The notes under the pieces are model-generated. The model was not told where the DNA came from and did not search any database. It saw nothing but the letters and a program-made list of their open reading frames with translations. Positions 11,827-23,626 of a stretch of 64,000 bases of DNA are shown here, one piece after another. Each line of letters starts with the position of its first letter. The stretch's first letter is position 1. A program made the translations under genes and the position numbers. The DNA lies in NCBI GenBank assembly GCA_047967505.1, contig CM106538.1; one strand, given 5' to 3'. Source of the DNA: Dipteris shenzhenensis (Eukaryota > Polypodiophyta > Polypodiopsida > Gleicheniales).

Positions 11827-12410
11827 CACATATAGATATATATGTATGTATATACATACATATATACACACTTACATACATACAGCAAAATGGGGGTCTT
11901 GATTTTGGGGGGGGTATGCAAAAAATTGATAAACAACATTATTTGATGAATATAGTTTTAGTTGATGGAGAAAATGGACATGAAAACCATCTAAATTGGA
12001 TCTTGCCATTCAATTTGATATATGACATGACCTCATTTGGATATGCAAGTCCAAAGATACGGGGTGCTACTTTTAGGGTCTAAATGCCTAAAATAGGCAG
12101 CGCATTAACGCGCTGCCTATTTCATGCATTTAGGCCTCAAAAGTAGGACCCCATTGGCAACACAATGGGCTCCTACTTTTGAGGCCTAAATGCATGAAAT
12201 AGGCAGTGCATTAACGCGCTGCCTATTTTAGGCATTCAGGCTGTAAAAGTAGGACCCCATATCTTTGGACTTACAAATCTAAATGGGGTCATGTGATATA
12301 TCAAATCAAACGGCAAGAGCCAATTTAGATGATTTTCATGTCCATTTTCTCCATATATCAAAATTGTATGCATTAATATATACATCAATATATACAAATA
12401 TGCATCAACA

Positions 12411-12431
12411 TATACATACATACATACATAC

Positions 12432-12463
<32 letters not shown>

Positions 12464-12467
12464 ATAC

Positions 12468-12528
<61 letters not shown>

Positions 12529-12590
12529 TGTATGTATGTATGTATGTATGTACATGCATATATATACATACATACATACATACAAACATC
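12411..12590. repeat. CATA/TATA/TATG microsatellite (largest of six)
   Basis: Runs of CATA, TA and TATG. Comparable tracts join the other modules at about 11715-11880 (with a CA run), 13190-13345 (with a CA run), 13965-14060, 14665-14755 and 15265-15372. Because CATA runs are followed by TATG runs, each tract can itself fold back. Confidence 0.9.
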
Positions 12591-13192
12591 AAAAGTAAGA
12601 CCCCATTGGTTTCCCATGTCATGCATTTTATTGTCTCATGAGCATAAGAACAAGCACTTGTGTTCTTTGCCTTTCTTTGCAATGGGGGTCTTAATTTTGG
12701 GGGGATATGCCAAAAATTTATCAACAACATTATTTGATGAATATAGTTTTAGTTAATGGAGAAAATGGACATGAAAACCATCTAAATTGGATCTTGCTGT
12801 TCGATTTGATATATGACATGACCCCATTTGGATATGCAAGTCCAAAGATACGGGGTACTAAATTTAGGGCCTGAATGCCTAAAATAGGCAGCGTGTTAAC
12901 ATGCTGTCTATTTCATGCATTTAGGCCTCAAAACTAGGACCCCATTGCATTGCCAATGGGGTCCTACTTTTGAGGCCTAAATGCATGAAATAGGTAGCGC
13001 ATTAACGTGCTGCCTATTTAAGGCATTCAGGCCCTAAAAGTAGGATCCCATATCTTTGGACTTACAAACCAAATGGGATCATGTCATATATCAAATCGAA
13101 TGACAAGAGCCAATTTAGATGGTTTTTTGTCCATTTTCTCCATATATCAAAATTGTATGCATCAATATATACATATATGCATCAACATATAC

Positions 13193-13223
<31 letters not shown>

Positions 13224-13234
13224 GATATATAGAT

Positions 13235-13282
<48 letters not shown>

Positions 13283-13750
13283 ACACACATATACACATAT
13301 AGATATATATGTATGTATATACATACATATATACATACTTACATACATACATCAAAATTAGGACCCCATTGGTTGCCTATTTCATGCATTTTGTTGTCTC
13401 ATGAGCATAAGAACAAGCACTTGTGTTCCTTGCCTTTCTTTGCAATGGGGGTCTTGATTTTGGGAGGGGTATGCCAAAAATTGATCAACAACATTATTTG
13501 ATGAATATAGTTTTAGTTGATGGAGAAAATGGACATGAAAACCATCTAAATTGGATCTTGCCATTCGATTTGATATATGACATGACCCCATTCGGATATG
13601 CAAGTCTAAGGATACGGGGTGCTACTTTTAGGGTCTGAATGCCAAAAAAAGGCAGCGCGTTAACACGCTGCTTATTTCATGCATTTAGGCCTCAAAAGTA
13701 GGACCCCATTGTGTTGCCAATGGGGTCCTACTTTTGAGGCCTAAATGCAT

Positions 13751-13784
13751 GAAATAGGCAGCGCGTTAACGCGCTGCCTATTTC
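13751..13784. repeat. Perfect 34-bp palindrome, best copy of the array core
   Basis: Starts GAAATAGGCAGCGCGTT and is its own exact reverse complement, centred on GTTAAC. Related, less perfect copies lie near 11405, 11507, 12093, 12197, 12883, 12988, 13650, 14357, 14460 and 15052. Confidence 0.85.
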
Positions 13785-13989
13785 ACGCATTCAGGCCCTA
13801 AAAGTAGGGCCCCGTATCTTTGGACTTACAAATCCAAATGGGGTCATGTCATATATCAAATCAAATGGCAAGAGCCAATTTAGATGATTTTCATGACCAT
13901 TTTCTCCATATATCAAAATTATATGCATCAATATATACATCAATATATACATATATGCATCAACATATACATACATACATACATACATA

Positions 13990-14025
<36 letters not shown>

Positions 14026-14671
14026 CATGCATATATATACATACATACATACATACAAACATCAAAAGTAAGACCCCATTGGTTTCCCATGTCATGCATT
14101 TTGTTGTCTCATGAGCTTATGAACAAGCACTTGTGTTCTTTACCTTTCTTTGCAATGGGGGTCTTGATTTTGGGGGGGTATGCCAAAAATTGATCAACAA
14201 CATTATTTGATGAATATAGTTTTAGTTGATGGAGAAAATGGACATGAAAACCATCTAAATTGGATCTTGCCATTCGATTTGATATATGACATGACCCCAT
14301 TTGGATATGCAAGTCCAAAGATACGGGGTGCTACTTTTAGGGTCTGAATGCCTAAAATAGGCAGCGCATTAACGTGCTACCTATTTCATGCATTTAGGCC
14401 TCAAAAGTAGGACCCCATTGGCAACACAATGGGGTCCTACTTTTAAGGCCTAAATGCATGAAATAGGCAGTGCGTTAACGCGCTGCCTATTTCATGCATT
14501 CAGGCCCTAAAAGTAGGACCCCGTATCTTTGGACTTACAAATCCAAATGGGGTCATGTCGTATATCAAATCAAATGGCAAGAGCCAATTTAGATGATTTT
14601 CATGTCCATTTTCTCCATATATCAAAATTGTATGCATCAATATATACATATATGCATCAACATATACATAA

Positions 14672-14715
<44 letters not shown>

Positions 14716-15267
14716 GTATGTACATGCATATACATACATACATACATACATACAAACATCAAAAGTAAGACCCCATTGGTTTCCCATGTTATGCATTTTG
14801 TTGTCTCATGAGCATAAGAACAAGCACTTGTGTTCTTTACCTTTCTTTGCAATGGGGGTCTTGATTTTGGGGGGCTATGCCAAAAATTGATCAACAACAT
14901 TATTTGATGAATATAGTTTTAGTTGATGGAGAAAATGGACATGAAAACCATCTAAATTGGATCTTGCCGTTCGATTTGATATATGACGTGAACCCATTTG
15001 GATATGCAAGTCCAAAGATACGGGGCCCTACTTTTAGGGCCTGAATGCTTGAAATAGGCAGTGCGTTAACGCGCTGCCTATTTCAAGCATTCACGCCCTA
15101 AAAGTAGGGCCCCGTATCTTTGGACTTGCATATCCAAATGGGTTCACGTCATATATCAAATCGAATGGCAAGATCCAATTTAGATGATTTTCATGTCCAT
15201 TTTCTCCATATATCAAAATTGTATGCATCAATATATACATCAATATATACATATATGCATCAACATA

Positions 15268-15338
<71 letters not shown>

Positions 15339-15465
15339 GCATGCATATACATACATACATACATACATACAAACATCAAAAGTAAAACCCCATTGGTTCC
15401 CCATGTCATGCATTTTGTTGTCTCATGAGCATAAGAAAAGCACTTGTAGTTACAATAGATATTGT

Positions 15466-17594
15466 TGGGTCTACTTTTTGAAAGAGAAATCTGAAGCGTT
15501 TTCCAAATTTCAAGAATTCAAAGCCATGGTAGAAAACCAGACAAGCAGAAAGATCAAGGTCATGAGATTAGATAGAGGAGGTGAATACATGTCTTCAGCA
15601 TTCATGAACTTTTGCAAAAATCATGGCATTTGAAGACAATTCACATGTGCAAATACTCCTCAATAGAATGCAAGAGCTAAAAGGAAGAATGGGACTTTAG
15701 CAAACAGTGCTAGAGCAATGCTTAGTGAAAAGCACCTTCCAAATTAGTATTGGGCAGAAGCAATAGCCACTGCAAACTATTTGCTTAATTGGCTTCCTAC
15801 TGCAAAATGATACAAGGTATGACTCCTTATGAACCATTCACTGGATACAAGCCATACATTGGGCATCTCCGCATATTTGGTTGCATAGCATATGCCCACA
15901 TACATGATGATCATCGCAGGAAATTGGATGCGAGGTCAAGCAAATGCATCATGGTTGGGTATAATGAAGAAAGCAAAGCATACAAATTGTATGATCCCAT
16001 CAACCGCAAGGTCATTATCTCCAAAGATGTAATCTTTGATGAGGAATTAGAATGGAAAACCTCACCTACACAGGAGATAGAAGCACCGATTTCATAGTCA
16101 TCTACAGAACAGGTTGATGAAGAAGAGCAAGAATTGCCAATAACACCCGAAGCAAAGCCACAATAGCTCATACGGTCTACTAGGGAAAGCAGACCTCCAG
16201 CCAGATTGACATATGTTCAAAAAGGCAAAGCAATTCAAGTTGAAACCACCAACTATGCTCTTATGACTACCATCATGGCTACAGAAGATCCAGTGTACTT
16301 CAAAAGCAGTAGACAAGCCAGAATGGCAAACTGCTATGAATGAAGAAATGAATCCTTTGTATAACAATAATACTTGGGAATTATGTGACCTTCCACTAGG
16401 AAAGAAGGCCATAGCAAACAAATGGGTATACAAAGTGAAGTACAATCCAAATGGAAGTATTCAAAGATATAAAGCCAGATTAGTTGCAAAAGGATTTGCA
16501 TAACAATATGGTCAGGACTATGATGAGACTTATTCTCTAGTAGCAAAGATGGATTCCATATGGTTCTTGATATCCCTAGTGACACTCAACAGATGGAATG
16601 TGTATCAGCTCCACATCAAGAATGCATTTCTCAATGGTTATTTAGGCGAGGAAGTCTACATGCAACAACCAGTAGGTTATGTTGAACCAAGAAAGGAGAA
16701 TAAGGTTTGCCATCTCAAGAAAAGTCTCTACGGCTTAAAGCAAGCTCAAGTATTGTCTTGGAATTGAGTTTTGGAGAGATTCAGATAGCATATTCATGAG
16801 TCAGCTCAAGTATGTTGACAGTCTCCTGAAGAAGTTTCATATGGCAGACTGCAAGATCTCAGCCACTCCCATGGAGCAGAGTTTGGAACTTACTAAAGAT
16901 TCAGAAAAGCCTACAGTCAATGACAGGTACTATAGGCAACTCATCGGTTCTCTTATATATCTGACAATCACATGGCCAGATATTTTGTTATGTAGTAAGC
17001 TCACTAGCACAATTTATGGCAAATCCAAAACAGTCTCACTGGAATGCAGCCAAAAGAGTCTTGAGATACATCAGAGGTACAAGATAGTTTAGGATAGAAT
17101 ACAGAGGAAGTCATCCATGGTTGCATGGATACTATGACAGTGACTATGCCGGAGATCATGAGACTAGGAGATCGACACAAGGATATGCATTTTCATGGTT
17201 GTCAAACAAACAAAAAACTGTTTCTTTGTCTTCGACTGAAGCAGAATATAGAGCACTCACTACAGGTGCATGTGAGGCTATATGGCTCAGTAGACTATTG
17301 TCAGAAATAGATTACTTTAATGAGTCAAATCCAACAACAATATACTGCGATAATCAATCGGCTCAAGCATTGGCCAAGAATCCAGTATATCACTCCAAGA
17401 CAAAGCACATTGATGTCAGAGAGCACTTCATCAGAGAAAGAGTGTTACTTGGTGAAATCACACTACATCATTGTGATAGCAAAGAGAATGTTGCAGACAT
17501 ATTTACCAAACCACTTGGTAAAGAGCTATTCGAGAAACACCGACTAGCTCTTGGTTTGATGCAGAGGAAGGACATTCCCATTAAAGGGGTGTGA
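15466..17594 (+). pseudogene. pol: Copia A pol remnant: integrase, RT, RNase H
   Basis: Integrase core reads [13 protein letters not shown], then [10 protein letters not shown], then TPQ-stop-NARAKRKN. The family pattern there is TPQQNG.AERKN, so a Gln is now TAG (15664-15666) and the catalytic Glu is Lys. The post-integrase segment HLRIFGCIAYAHI is clear. RT begins near 16380 with a TAA at 16501 where GFAQQYG is expected. The stretch carrying the YVDD active site is deleted: LYGLKQAQ at about 16745 jumps to the LGIEFW segment. RNase H (17121-17594) keeps [20 protein letters not shown] and the ADIFTKPLG tail. Non-functional. Confidence 0.85.
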
Positions 17595-17929
17595 TGGAAT
17601 GTAATGCTCAGTTCTTCTTCGATTCCCCAGAATCATCATCTTGAGGGAAGGCCTATTTCATGATGTTGATCTTGAGGGAAGGTGTTGAGAGTTCACGCTC
17701 AACATCATGTGATCATGTGTGCATAGCACCATCACGTGATCATATGTGCATAGCATTAACCCAATAGAGTGCTATAAAGGAAAGGGTTAGATCCCCTAAC
17801 CCTAACCCTAAAAGGGTTTGTATATATTCTATTTTTTCAACCAAATCTAGTGTACAGTTAGTCATTTGTGGTGTGCTCTCTAGCTGTGCCCTCTCTCCTC
17901 ATCTCCACTCTTCTCCTCTCCCCTCTTCA
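17592..17929 (+). repeat. 3' LTR of copia A
   Basis: Starts TGATGGAATG directly after the purine-rich AAAGGGGTG and ends CCCTCTTCA, giving the usual TG...CA ends over 338 bp. A TATA box (TATAAAG, 17773-17779) lies in the middle, followed by CCCTAACCCTAACCCTA near 17797. The start overlaps the pol stop codon. There is no second LTR in the window for comparison. Confidence 0.7.
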
Positions 17930-20900
17930 TATTTTGTCAAAATCACAAAATTAATTTATGATGCTGATCAGTATGGTGAAAATATCGCTAAGAATGACAT
18001 TGTAGTGAGACCCTCGCTTGATTGCAAAAATAAATTTATGCATGACAACCTCAAGGCATGTGCCTCCATGGACTAAAATTTGAATAAAATCCATGCACAC
18101 ATGGCCAATGAAGAAGAGGCTTTGCAACCCACAGAAGAGATGAAGATTTTACTACACTTGGATTTGAAATGAAACTCTTTGGGTCGTACAAAATTTTACT
18201 TCATCAATGTAAGTCCTTTCACAATGTAAGTCCACTATTTTGCAAATGTTAAGTCCTACATGCTCTTTTCATCAATCAAAACTCCACCTTCAATAAATAA
18301 TGTGCATGAGCAGCAATCACAATTCCATCTTTGTTAATTGTGCTATGTTATTTCATTCAAGCCCGCTCAAAATTTCATCTCACGCATTCGAGAACTAGGA
18401 ATGGATGCTTCACGTGTTTCTAATTACATTTCATTCAACATGCTCATGTGTAGCTAATTATGTTGTGTTATTTCATTCAAGCCTACTCGGATAGAAACTC
18501 CTCATTCTACATACCAATTTCATGGTTTTCATGGTATTTTCTATAAATTTCATGCTACCACTAGGTTTCTGTCAGTTTTATGCAATATGGCATTGTCCTC
18601 ACACACACCATATACACAAGCTACCTTTGAGGCCCAAGGCCAAGAATCTTGCTCAAAAAGTGCAATGAAGTACTTAATGGACATCATCGATGCTACATGG
18701 CACGAGAGTAGGAGGGCAGAGGCGGTTGCAGTTGCACAAGAAAGCTCCTACCATGACTCGAATGGTTGGAAAGTGAGACACATTCATGAGGCTATCATCA
18801 TTGAGTAGTTGTCATCGGTGTGGAGAGTCTCTCAATGGGCCCATGAGAGATGGCCCATAAAACAATGCACACACCAAGCTATGCATGAGAATGCATGTTT
18901 TCTTTATGAGATGGTGTAGTAAGATCACCACATAGCAGTTGTATTCAACAATACTTTGTGAAGATGTTGTATACAAAATTTGTGTTGGGTCAGCTTCCCG
19001 TCATCTTGTGGACTTTGCTGACAAGCCGCAAACACATGAGCTTGCATGGAGTGCACCTCCACTAGTTCATGTGGTTGCATCACTGCCTTCAGACATTGGA
19101 AGTCCATCCTCAGATAGAAATTTCCACCATCTATTGTGATTTTTGTTTCAATCTATTTGTGAGTTAGGTTTGAGGTTCACTTTTATATTGTCTACACATT
19201 TTGAAGTTTTCATGAACGTGGAAGAGGGAGTAGTAGCACCTGCTCATGGCACTCGTAGAAAAGAACTCACCTTTACACCATTAATTGTCCAAGATGCAGT
19301 GCACGAGCATCAAAATGTTTTGAGTGAGAAGGAGCATCTCAAGTGAGAGGTCAAACAGCTGAACATCTTGCTTGCGCATAGAGGGAGCACACCAGAAACT
19401 AAGAATGTGCTCTGATAACAAACTCATTGCCACTACTTACCATCGGTAAGTTAGGGAAGTGCAACAAGCCCTTCAACATATAAATGTGGGCAGAGCCATC
19501 CAAGATATAGATCCTGACTTCATTGACCTAGCTACTCGCAAGCCATCCACCCTTCCTTTTCCTATCACATATGTGCCTGAAGGACCTTTCTATCCTATTT
19601 GACAAGATCTCTTTGATATAGACACTCGGTACTATGTGTTGTTGTGCCATCATTTTTTTCACTTGGTGTGCCTTGTGGACAATTAAAAACAAGAAGTGCA
19701 TGTGTAGCATGTAATACACTAGTGGCACGTGAGTTGTACGATACACTTGGCATTGGGGCAACTTATTGGCTAACTGCTAGGTCGCAAAGTGTGGATTGTA
19801 GATAACATTATTGAATACTCATGCAAATATGTATTTATTAATGTGAAGCTTGGATAAATCTTTTTGAAACTTTCTTGCCTATTGTTTTAATTTTTCATAT
19901 GTCCATTGTGCTCTCAAATTCTCTAATGTAGTCTTTGTCAAATCATGCTAATTGAAAGTTTGTTTACACATAAATAAAGTGGTTTGTGTGTTGCATTTCG
20001 AAGCCCAGGGGGGTCACTATATATAAACCCTCTATATCACGTGCGTTCAAGGCCTATATTTAAAATCCCTTATCTGTAAATGTTTTCATTAATAAAATGT
20101 ACCCCTTTTCTATACAAATCTGTAAATTTTTTCCAAAACTATTTTAAATATTCCCTTATGTATATTTATTTCTGTAAATTTTAGAAATAAAAAATATCCT
20201 TCTGTTGAACTCACGTGATAGGGTTACATATGATGAGTGACCCCCCCGAGATTCGAAGTGCTTCTAATACATCATATCACGTTAGTTGAAAGTTGGTTTA
20301 AGTGTATATGAAGTGGTTTAGGGTTGCATTTTTAAACATCAGATTTGTGTACTTTTAGATTTGTTCACCATGCTTGCAATCCTCCTCTCATGCTTTAGGT
20401 CCATTATTCTTATCATCCTTTTGTGTGGCCTCTTCATGGTGCTACTACACAATTGCCATCACTATGGTTATTTGTGTGGTTCACCACCTGTACGAACCTA
20501 AGGGATGGGTTGAGGAGATGCCCTGCTTTTTAAGAGATGTTTTTTGTAACTCTACTATGTGCCGATGTATTTTTTTAAAACTAAACTCTATGGGAATGGT
20601 ACTATAATTCACATTAGGTAAAGAGGTCATACTTTACACTACAACTGTAACTGCCCCTATCCTAAATGAAAAGCTTTTGTGGCTGTTCGTGCAGTTCACC
20701 GCTCGCAATGGTGCTAAGGAAATTTTGAGTTTCAATCCTTAAAGTTGAGGAGTATATGGCTACATTGTAATTGTCTCATTTGAGACTAAATTTTCCTTAA
20801 TACAGAATGTTTTTTCTGCCAAAAAAAAAACACTTTAATGTGTGACAATATATTTTTTTAAAATTGAACTCTATGGCAACGATATTGTAATTTGCATGAA

Positions 20901-20955
20901 AAAGAAAACTCATGATTTTTAACTTAATTAAAAGACTGTAAAAGTATATAAATTA
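17930..20955. other. Degenerate sequence without a recognisable gene
   Basis: Frames of 60-77 codons at 18587-18808, 18939-19139 and 19143-19346 could be pieces of a decayed protein; the last has Glu/Lys-rich, coiled-coil-like character. None shows a family motif. An A-run at about 20820 following GTTTTTTCTGCC could be the tail of a retroposed sequence. The rest is AT-rich. Confidence 0.35.
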
Positions 20956-21870
20956 TAGTAAATATCGATTAATAAGCTTCAGCATCGATACTTTCACTAT
21001 CATTAGATTTTGCAGGTTGAGCAACCTCTAGTACTGGAGCATCATGCAAAGGACCAGGAAGAGTTTCAGCCACCAACTTTGTGGGATAAATTTCAAGGCT
21101 AATGTTTGCAAGTGAGGTGTCAATGCCTCAACAATTTCCAAGCATCTCCATGTAGTCATGTTCTTTGCCAATTGTTGTATCTTGACATTTGTAAATAATC
21201 CTTCCTTGTTTCTAAAGAATGATAACTCCCTGATGGCTGCTACATACTCATTATTGTCCTCAAAGAGAGTAGCCAACAATGCATGCCCAGTTTTCATAGT
21301 CTTTGCATTAGTTTCAGGATGATATTCCCACCATTGACTCATCCAATACATGACTAGCATAGTGCATTGAGTTGTGAGCTTGAGTCCACCATTTACAGAC
21401 AAATTCATTAGTAGTTGACATTTGGCCAACGTGTAATGGCTCTCATTTTGCTATCTCCTTCCTTCAGTACGTCACGTTCAACAGTCCATCAAGCCATGTA
21501 GGCATTTCCTATACTTGATCATTTGACATCTAATTTATGAATGGCATTCCAAATGGGCTTCATTACCTCTACTGCATCTAAAATCCTCTTCCAAAAGCTA
21601 GGGGAAATGGATTGACTTTTGAGCTCATTATACTCCATGCAAAAGTTGGCCGTGTGATATTCAACTATCCGCAATGTTACCTATGCACTATAGAATATTT
21701 CGGTAATAACATCCTACAACTTTAACAAGCACTCTAATGCAATATAGTTCATACCAAAGTGTGTCTTGCTAGGCTTTAAAAGTTCCATCCTATACAATGG
21801 ATCTTGGTGGTTTCTAAATATGCCAAAAAATCTTTCATGATTAAGAAAATACAGTACCATCTTTCAGCCC
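20956..21870 (-). pseudogene. hAT-type transposase remnant (DUF659/RNase H-like part)
   Basis: Reading the minus strand from about 21860 down, there are pieces resembling the C-terminal half of plant hAT-like proteins: FWKRILDAVEVMKPIWNAIH then LDVK-stop-SSIGNAYMA, a conserved linker of that family. A later stretch, ELSFFRNKEGLFTN...AKNMTTW..., then TPHLQTLALKFIPQ, matches the WW..G..TP.LQ..A...LSQ pattern that precedes the dimerisation segment. The ERNWS motif is not seen. Several stops and frame changes; only 134 codons remain open (21429-21028). The assignment rests on pattern memory, not on a search. Confidence 0.5.
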
Positions 21871-21921
21871 TCATCAATGGGAATCTTAAAAAACTGTCTC
21901 GGAGTTCTTGTACCAATCCTT

Positions 21922-22274
21922 TGTGAAGATAGTGGGAGAGAGGGAAGGAGTCTCACTTGTAGCTTTCTCACAAGCACAATGGGGGAATACACACAAAGGT
22001 GGAGACTGAAAACAGTTTTCCTCTTCTTAGTTGTGAAAGCCAAAAGAACTCGTGTACAAAGAAAATAGAAGAACCCTATATGTGGGTCTCAAACCAAACT
22101 CAACTAACTAAGGTGGCTTACTAACTGAGCCACAAACTAGAGTAGATAAGGATAGCTATCATCCAGCTATTATTCGTGGGTGGTGTACCAACCGCATCTC
22201 CAGCTAACAAGTCGGTGACATAAATACACAACGGTCACCCTGGCATATCGCGAGTGGAGCTCGATATCTCAACA
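21922..22274 (-). repeat. 3' LTR of a copia B-family fragment
   Basis: On the minus strand it starts TGTTGAGATATCGAGCTCC at 22274 and ends CTTCACA at 21922. It matches the LTR at 48266-48623 over its length with scattered differences. It belongs to the RNase H fragment immediately upstream on the same strand. Confidence 0.8.
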
Positions 22275-22863
22275 CTCCCCCTCGAGCTCAATCCCAATTC
22301 CTGCACACCAAGTAGGTCTCTGAACTTGTGCAGCTTCTCTACGCCCAATGCTTTCGTGAATATGTCAGCTACCTGATCCTTTGTGCTGACATAAACTAGA
22401 TCAATAAGACCTAGTAAACCTTCTCCCGCACATAGTGATAATGCACCTCAATGTGCTTTGTTCTAGCATGAAAGACTGGGTTCTTTGCCAAGTGTATGCT
22501 GCTCATGCTGTCATAATAAATGACAACTGGGCCATCTGTAGACTGATCCATATCATAGAGTAGCTTATGCAACCAAGCTACCTCACATGCAGCCATTGCT
22601 GCACCCCTATACTCAGCCTCTGTGCTCGACAAGGCAACTGTAGGCTGTTTCTTGCTGCTCCAAGTGACTGCAGCACTCCCAAAAGAGAACACATATCCAC
22701 TGGTAGATTGTCTATCAGAAATACTACCAGCCCAATCACCATCAGTGTATCCATGCAACTGTATCTGAACCCTAGCCTCATAAAATAGTCCATACTGTAA
22801 TGTGGACTTCACATACCTGAGTATGTGTCTAGCCGCATCCAGGTGCTTGGAACTGAAGAGCAA
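22275..22863 (-). pseudogene. pol: Copia B-family RNase H fragment
   Basis: 150 codons of the Ty1/copia RNase [67 protein letters not shown]. The first acidic residue (YTDGDW), the E of TEAEY and the D of YYDSMS are kept. The reading breaks just after REKV (one-base change giving a stop), and the element is cut at about 22860, upstream of which no RT remains. It ends in a purine-rich tract and the LTR at 22274. Clearly a sibling of the element at 47-48.6 kb. Confidence 0.85.
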
Positions 22864-22929
22864 ACTATTGAGGACCTTGCTACTAGGAGACTCCAGTCTT
22901 AGAGCAGCCTATTAGTTAGGACCCTAGTA

Positions 22930-23460
22930 GTCAAGGGCCTGGCATTGAAGACATTGGTACTGAGTAACATGATGGCTGACAGCTTTGTAATCACAAGTTT
23001 TGAACTATTTTTTTGATTTCTTTACTCTCATTATTGTGTATAAAGATTGTTTATGAGGTCCATTTTATACTTAATGGTGTATTTTAAACTTTATGTCAAA
23101 TGTATTTTTATAGTTAAGGGTGCTTTTTAATACCAAGTGAGTTGTATATGTACACCACTTACACATAAAAGGATTTATCTACACTACCTTTCTAAGGGGT
23201 TTATGTACACCACCTTTCTAAAAGAAATGGTCATAAAGGTGTGTGCACACCACTTATACATAAAGGTGTTTATTTACACTACCTTTCTAAGAGAATTGGT
23301 CATCTATTATTGGTCATCTATTGATGTTCTTAGGTGATAGTAGCTCAATTCACAAGAAGTTATGAAGATGTTTATGTAGACCACCTTTGTAAGAGATTTT
23401 TGTGAAGTTATGAAGATGTTTATGTAGACCACCTTTGTAAGAGATTTGGTTATGCATTGA
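22930..23460. repeat. TTATGTACACCACC-type degenerate repeats
   Basis: Phrases such as TGTACACCACTTACACATAA, TTATGTACACCACCTTTCTA and ATGTAGACCACCTTTGTAAG recur. The last forms two 48-bp direct repeats at about 23355 and 23403. A related TATACACCAC phrase occurs at 40950-41095. Confidence 0.65.
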
Positions 23461-23538
23461 TGTTCTTAGTACTTAATCATCAAATCTTTTGTTTTGAGTT
23501 GTCAAATCTAGTTCAAAAAACAACATTACTAGTGGGTG

Positions 23539-23562
23539 GTAGCAAGCTAAGGGTGTCCACTT
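23539..23562 (+). repeat. Left inverted repeat of the proposed element
   Basis: Contains AGCAAGCTAAGGGTGTCCAC. The exact reverse complement over 24 bp lies at 34509-34532. Directly inside, GGGTGTC is paired with GACACCC 30-odd bases on, so the end can form its own hairpin. Confidence 0.7.
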
Positions 23563-23626
23563 CGGGACCACTTTCGGGTGAGTGTGACACCCGCTCGAGT
23601 GAAAATACAAAGGTTTTGCTTCGGTC

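Larger units (their letters stand above)
11145..15445. repeat. Six tandem foldback modules with nested palindromes
   Basis: Modules of about 640-770 bp begin near 11145, 11886, 12626, 13389, 14101 and 14800. Each has a left arm starting near ATAGTTTTAGTTGATGGAGA and reading through GATACGGGG. A core of two palindromes (xAATAGGCAGCGCGTTAACG and complement) is separated by CAAAAGTAGGACCCCA and its inverse. A right arm then inverts the left arm, ending at CCATATATCAAAATTGTATG. A CATA/TATG microsatellite links one module to the next. The sixth module has only one core palindrome. The array is cut at about 15445 by a truncated copia element. No coding capacity; long frames here (His-Thr-Tyr-Ile repeats) are microsatellite products. 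Confidence 0.85.
15446..17929 (+). mobile_element. Truncated Ty1/copia element A with 3' LTR
   Basis: The element lacks its 5' LTR, gag, protease and the start of integrase. It begins inside the integrase core right after the foldback array and runs through RT and RNase H to a 3' LTR at 17592. Fusion to the array at about 15445 implies a deletion or truncated insertion. The orientation is plus. It differs in sequence from the copia family at 42-48 kb. Confidence 0.8.

Noticed and set aside
11601-14900. Many overlapping frames rich in His-Thr-Tyr-Ile or Tyr-Val-Cys-Met repeats on both strands
   Set aside because: They are six-frame readings of CATA/TATG microsatellites within the foldback array, open on both strands at once and without any domain.
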